A stretch of 9,134 bases of DNA from Candidatus Zixiibacteriota bacterium (GTDB lineage: Bacteria; Zixibacteria; MSB-5A5; GN15; FEB-12): NCBI GenBank assembly GCA_003641405.1, contig QNAF01000089.1:1-9134 (forward strand), given 5' to 3'. Position numbers and translations under genes: made by a program. The notes under the pieces were generated by a model, which saw only the letters and a list, made by a program, of their open reading frames with translations, was not told where the DNA came from and did no database searches. The number at the start of each line of letters is the position of its first letter. The first letter of the stretch is position 1. Of the stretch, positions 6,806 to 9,134 are shown one piece after another.

Positions 6806-7135
6806 ATGGTTGGGCCGGATTCAATTGAAAAAGTGCTTTTTTCGCCGACCGACAAAGTTCAACCCGCACAGCACCCGGAGAGAGACAAACGACGGAAGTT
6901 TTCAGAAGCACTTGAGGAAGAACTTGAAGAAGACATCGAAAAGAGACGCAAACGACGTCACAAGGATGAGCTTGTTATCGAGCATGATCTCGAGGATGAA
7001 AATCAGGACGACTCAGCGGAGCAATCCGTGATGGATGAGGAATCCAAATCGGAAGATGCAGACGAATCTTCAGTTGAGGAGCGAAATGAAGACGAGGAGT
7101 CACAAGAGGTGACAAAGATAGACATCAAGGCCTAG
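6806..7135 (+). CDS. Small acidic, probably disordered protein of unknown function
   Basis: I do not recognise the family. The 109-residue protein has three parts: an N-terminal 30 residues with mixed character (M-V-G-P-D-S-I-E-K-V-L-F), a charged helix-prone block at about 30-53 (FSEALEEELEEDIEKRRKRR), and a C-terminal half rich in Glu, Asp and Ser (about 57-105). There is no signal peptide or membrane segment. The ATG at 6806 has AAGGA very close (6799-6803) and GGAG at 6792-6795 at a better spacing. It starts 32 nt after fliA and ends 16 nt before the next gene, so it belongs to the operon. It has none of the C-terminal helices expected of FlgM, so an anti-sigma role is not supported by sequence, although position would suit one. 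A different-frame reading starting at 6795 is regarded as a shadow. A real gene is likely from the ribosome site, gene spacing and lack of an alternative. Confidence 0.7.
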   Translation: MVGPDSIEKVLFSPTDKVQPAQHPERDKRRKFSEALEEELEEDIEKRRKRRHKDELVIEHDLEDENQDDSAEQSVMDEESKSEDADESSVEERNEDEESQEVTKIDIKA

Positions 7136-7151
7136 TGGAAAGGGATATGAC

Positions 7152-7556
7152 ATGGATGTTACATACGACAGACTGATAGACATCGGATTGAACTTGCTGG
7201 CGTACTTGCTGGCAGCGGGGCTTGGGATTGTGATCTACTCCCTCAAGAACAACCGTCGTCGTCCTCAGGTAACGGCGCAGGAGGCCGTCCCTGAACTCAA
7301 AGCGCCAACTCCCGAACCTCCCGTTGACAACAGGAGATTTCAATTCCTTGACTTGACTTCGAGCAACTCAAGCGGGGGATCACAGAAGGAAGCGGGTTCT
7401 TTCCGGAGTGTTTCAGGACGAGCAGGACGCCGGGATCGTGTCGAGATCATCAGGCTGGCCAGAGAGATGATGAAGAAAAACACATCTCATGATACTATTA
7501 AGAGAACGCTTGCCATCGCTGACGGTGAACTGGCGCTCTTGCAGACCGAAAAGTGA
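7152..7556 (+). CDS. Single-pass membrane protein with DUF2802/DUF6115-like tail, SwrB-like position
   Basis: The 134-residue protein has one N-terminal membrane segment (about residues 11-31, GLNLLAYLLAAGLGIVIYSL). K-N-N-R-R-R follows directly, so the rest should face the cytoplasm. A Pro/Ser/Gly-rich spacer (about 37-90) leads to a C-terminal helical motif (about 95-134): DRVEIIRLAREMMKKN, then D-T-I-K-R-T-L-x-I-A-D-G-E-L-A-L-L. That form, a helix, a short turn, then a helix ending in G-E-x-x-L-L, resembles the tails of DUF2802 and DUF6115 proteins in flagellar loci. In Bacillus subtilis the gene after sigD is swrB, also a small protein with one N-terminal membrane segment that promotes flagellar assembly. 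The likeness here is one of position and layout; homology is not shown. GGAAAGGGA (7137-7145) is 6 nt before the ATG. It lies 16 nt after the acidic gene. Confidence 0.75.
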   Translation: MDVTYDRLIDIGLNLLAYLLAAGLGIVIYSLKNNRRRPQVTAQEAVPELKAPTPEPPVDNRRFQFLDLTSSNSSGGSQKEAGSFRSVSGRAGRRDRVEIIRLAREMMKKNTSHDTIKRTLAIADGELALLQTEK

Positions 7557-7565
7557 TTAGTAATT

Positions 7566-7570
7566 GGAGA
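7566..7570 (+). promoter_or_regulatory. Ribosome binding site that decides the DUF2225 start
   Basis: GGAGA ends 5 nt before the ATG at 7576. An in-frame TTG at 7564 would overlap this site and has no good site of its own, so the ATG at 7576 is taken as the start and the product is 395 rather than 399 residues. Confidence 0.8.
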
Positions 7571-7575
7571 TAAGT

Positions 7576-8763
7576 ATGGTTACCGAAAGTCCATTCCTCT
7601 TGGTGAAACTTGAATGCCCCGTCTGCAAGACAATTAACGAATTTGAGCAGATCAAAGTTGGGGCATACGTCGAGGAAGCCCGCGATACGGACTTCTGTCC
7701 GACGGAAATAAGGTGGCGATCCCCGAAGTATGATGCCTACAACCCGCTGGTGTTCTTTACGGCGACGTGCAGCAATTGCTGCTACACTCGCGAACTCACG
7801 AGCAATTATCGGGAGTGGAAGAGTGATAACGCCTTCCGCGCATATCGTCTGAAAACAATCAAAGCGAAGCATCTTGAGGTGTTATCCACGGCAGATTCAG
7901 TCGTGCGACAACTCGGAGAGCACATCGATATTCAGCGTTATCCCAACGAGTCAGCTATCCTCAAACTGTTGCTGGCGGCTTTCGATGAACAACTGGCCGA
8001 ACATCCGTCGCTGCTTGATCTGGGACGTTTCTACCTTCGCATTGGGTGGGTATTCCGCGGTCTGGAAGGTGGCAAGAATACAGGCCAGATGTTCCTTGCG
8101 GGTCTTGTTCGTGAACTGACAATGGAGTACGAGACGGTGCAATCGGCAGTTGAGCACTCCCGTCAGAGCTTGGACGGCCTGAACGCGGGTCTTAAGGCAC
8201 ACTTCGATTCCGGTCATCAGATTCCAGCAGAAATACAGTCACAGATGTTGAGTTTCAGGGACAGATATGAAGCCGATGTCAAATCGCTGGGTGAGACCAT
8301 TGGTTCTACCGAGAGCAAACTTCAGGTTTTTGCTGAGTTATTGAATGAGTATCGCTCAACAGTGCTTGGCGAATCATCCGGGGACGGTACGATTGCTTTT
8401 GGCAAACACGAATCACTGACAAGTTTCCTGCGGCAGTTGGAACCGGTCTGGAACGGCATTGCAGCTTCGGAGAGTGAAGCTCTTGAGCATGCCATCTACT
8501 ACTACAAGAAGGCGTATGCTTCCGGCAAAGACATCGCAGCCGGTCCGCAGCAGATTCAGGCGGGTTATCTGATTGCAGAGCTCTCACGTCGCATCGGAGA
8601 TTACGATGAGGCTCGCCAGTTCTTTACCACTACCATCAAGGCGGGACAGGAATTCATCTATCAGAACCGCCGTGATCAATCACGAACTGCGCTGGCCAGA
8701 AAGATCCTCGAGTTGGCAATAGAGCAGGGTAGAATCAACATGGCCGCAGCCAAATCCGCATAA
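7576..8763 (+). CDS. DUF2225 family protein, zinc-ribbon-like N-terminus and TPR-like C-terminus
   Basis: The function of the family is unknown. The N-terminus carries C14-P-V-C17, the family's R-D-T-D-F-C segment (36-41), and C65-S-N-C68 (with C69). This looks like a metal-binding ribbon and is the basis of the call. A helical part (about 85-165) follows. Then comes a long charged stretch with heptad-like spacing (about 175-265), probably coiled coil, and a last part (about 300-385) with TPR-like helices: ALEHAIYYYKKAYASGK, then AELSRRIGDYDEARQFF. Most DUF2225 proteins I know are roughly 220-300 residues, so at 395 this one is long, the extra length lying mostly in the coiled-coil stretch. 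No signal peptide or membrane segment; cytoplasmic. It starts 19 nt after the membrane-protein gene and is followed after 18 nt by the YcgR-like gene. A structural or adaptor role near the flagellar base is a guess from context. Confidence 0.82.
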   Translation: MVTESPFLLVKLECPVCKTINEFEQIKVGAYVEEARDTDFCPTEIRWRSPKYDAYNPLVFFTATCSNCCYTRELTSNYREWKSDNAFRAYRLKTIKAKHLEVLSTADSVVRQLGEHIDIQRYPNESAILKLLLAAFDEQLAEHPSLLDLGRFYLRIGWVFRGLEGGKNTGQMFLAGLVRELTMEYETVQSAVEHSRQSLDGLNAGLKAHFDSGHQIPAEIQSQMLSFRDRYEADVKSLGETIGSTESKLQVFAELLNEYRSTVLGESSGDGTIAFGKHESLTSFLRQLEPVWNGIAASESEALEHAIYYYKKAYASGKDIAAGPQQIQAGYLIAELSRRIGDYDEARQFFTTTIKAGQEFIYQNRRDQSRTALARKILELAIEQGRINMAAAKSA

Positions 8764-8769
8764 GGTAAC

Positions 8770-8774
8770 GGGGA
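8770..8774 (+). promoter_or_regulatory. Ribosome binding site supporting a TTG start for the YcgR-like gene
   Basis: GGGGA lies 7 nt before the TTG at 8782. Alternatives are a TTG at 8788 (spacing 13) and an ATG at 8830, whose only G-rich sequence (GGGAG at 8825-8829) abuts it. The TTG at 8782 fits best. Confidence 0.6.
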
Positions 8775-8781
8775 AACGAAC

Positions 8782-9134
8782 TTGCCGTTGACGAAACACA
8801 AAGACACCCAGACGCTTCGTGTCTGGGAGATGATCCGGATCATAGTAGGCGAAGGGTCTGATGCAGGACACTACAGAGCACGTATAGAGGATATGGTGCC
8901 TGAGAGTCTTGTCATTACGGCTCCGGTCTTCGTATCCGGCAAGACCCTGCTTCGTCATGGTCTTTCCGTCAACGTGCAGATCACGCGCGAAGACGCTGCA
9001 TACGGTTTCCAGTCTGTTGTAAGAGTGGAGAAAACTCCTGGGGGTCGCCGGACTACCCTGACGCCGCCGACGGAGATGCGGCGCGTCCAGAGGCGGCTGT
9101 TTGCGAGGGCCGAGATTCCTACCAGCATTTGCTA
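8782..9134 (+). CDS. YcgR-like c-di-GMP receptor (YcgR-N and PilZ), 3' partial
   Basis: YcgR-type proteins bind cyclic di-GMP through a PilZ domain and slow or redirect the flagellar motor. The reading frame is open from the TTG at 8782 to the window end (117 codons). Residues about 12-98 match the YcgR-N/PilZN pattern: L-R-V-W-E-M-I-R-I-I-V, GHYRARIEDM, LVITAPVFVSG, then A-Y-G-F-Q-S-V-V. The RRVQRRLFAR segment (100-109) begins the PilZ domain; its c-di-GMP-binding RxxxR is R105 to R109. The other PilZ motif (D/N-x-S-x-x-G) would lie beyond the window. The start is uncertain: TTG at 8782 has GGGGA in good position and leaves room for the domain's first strand; ATG at 8830 is possible but would trim it. 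The gene follows the DUF2225 gene by 18 nt and is probably the next gene of the same operon. Confidence 0.82.
   Translation, partial: MPLTKHKDTQTLRVWEMIRIIVGEGSDAGHYRARIEDMVPESLVITAPVFVSGKTLLRHGLSVNVQITREDAAYGFQSVVRVEKTPGGRRTTLTPPTEMRRVQRRLFARAEIPTSIC
8807..8827 (+). repeat. Stem-loop early in the YcgR-like gene
   Basis: CCCAGAC (8807-8813) pairs with GTCTGGG (8821-8827). A G-T and a C-G pair inside would give a 9-bp stem with a TTC loop. It starts 25 nt after the TTG start and ends 2 nt before the in-frame ATG at 8830. No T-run follows, so it is not a terminator. Confidence 0.6.

Noticed and set aside
6827..6843. AAAAAG-TG-CTTTTT inverted repeat with a T-run, like a weak terminator
   Set aside because: The stem is almost all A-T with a 2-base loop, and it lies inside the acidic gene as ordinary codons for Glu-Lys-Val-Leu-Phe.
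6795..7031. 78-codon reading frame starting with GTG just before the acidic gene
   Set aside because: It overlaps the better-placed ATG frame at 6806, gives a Lys/Arg/Asn-rich product of shadow type, and ends without fitting the operon spacing.
6806..7135. Acidic protein as the anti-sigma factor FlgM
   Set aside because: Size and position would fit, but the C-terminal amphipathic helices and motif of FlgM are absent and the C-terminal half is low-complexity acidic.
7806..7813. Minus-strand CCCGATAA as a sigma28 -10 box
   Set aside because: No TAAA on the minus strand at suitable spacing and no minus-strand gene to drive.

Overview
The window is a stretch of a bacterial flagellar operon. All supported genes lie on the + strand, and gaps are from 32 nt down to overlaps of 11 nt. 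Nothing identifies the species directly. Base composition is a little over half G+C. The order flhB-flhA-flhF-flhG-sigma28, followed by a SwrB-position membrane protein and a DUF2225 protein, is more like Firmicutes and other non-proteobacterial flagellates than enterics. An FCB-type or other uncultured phylum is possible, but this is only inference.

Bases 1-3890 encode the end of the export-gate block: FliR (missing its first residues), FlhB (with the NPTH self-cleavage site at residues 269-272) and FlhA (complete, 694 aa). Bases 3880-5896 encode the placement and number pair FlhF (SRP-type GTPase) and FlhG (MinD-type ATPase), which overlap each other and flhA. Bases 5904-6773 encode a FliA/SigD-type sigma factor, preceded inside the end of flhG by a strong match to a SigD-type promoter. 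Bases 6806-7556 hold two small genes: an acidic, probably disordered protein and a single-pass membrane protein with a DUF2802/DUF6115-like tail. Bases 7576-8763 encode a long DUF2225 zinc-ribbon/TPR-like protein. Bases 8782-9134 hold the beginning of a YcgR-like (YcgR-N plus PilZ) gene that runs off the window and was identified by direct translation.

Together the genes would build the export gate (FliR, FlhB, FlhA), place and count flagella (FlhF, FlhG), switch on late flagellar genes (FliA) and adjust the motor or assembly afterwards (membrane protein, DUF2225 protein, c-di-GMP receptor). The less ordinary points are: FlhF and FlhG with matching erosion of their interaction and GTPase motifs, a G8 tract early in flhF, the putative autoregulatory promoter of fliA, and the little-known genes after the sigma factor. 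No tRNA, rRNA, CRISPR, mobile element or convincing intrinsic terminator was seen. No gene-free stretch exceeds 32 nt.
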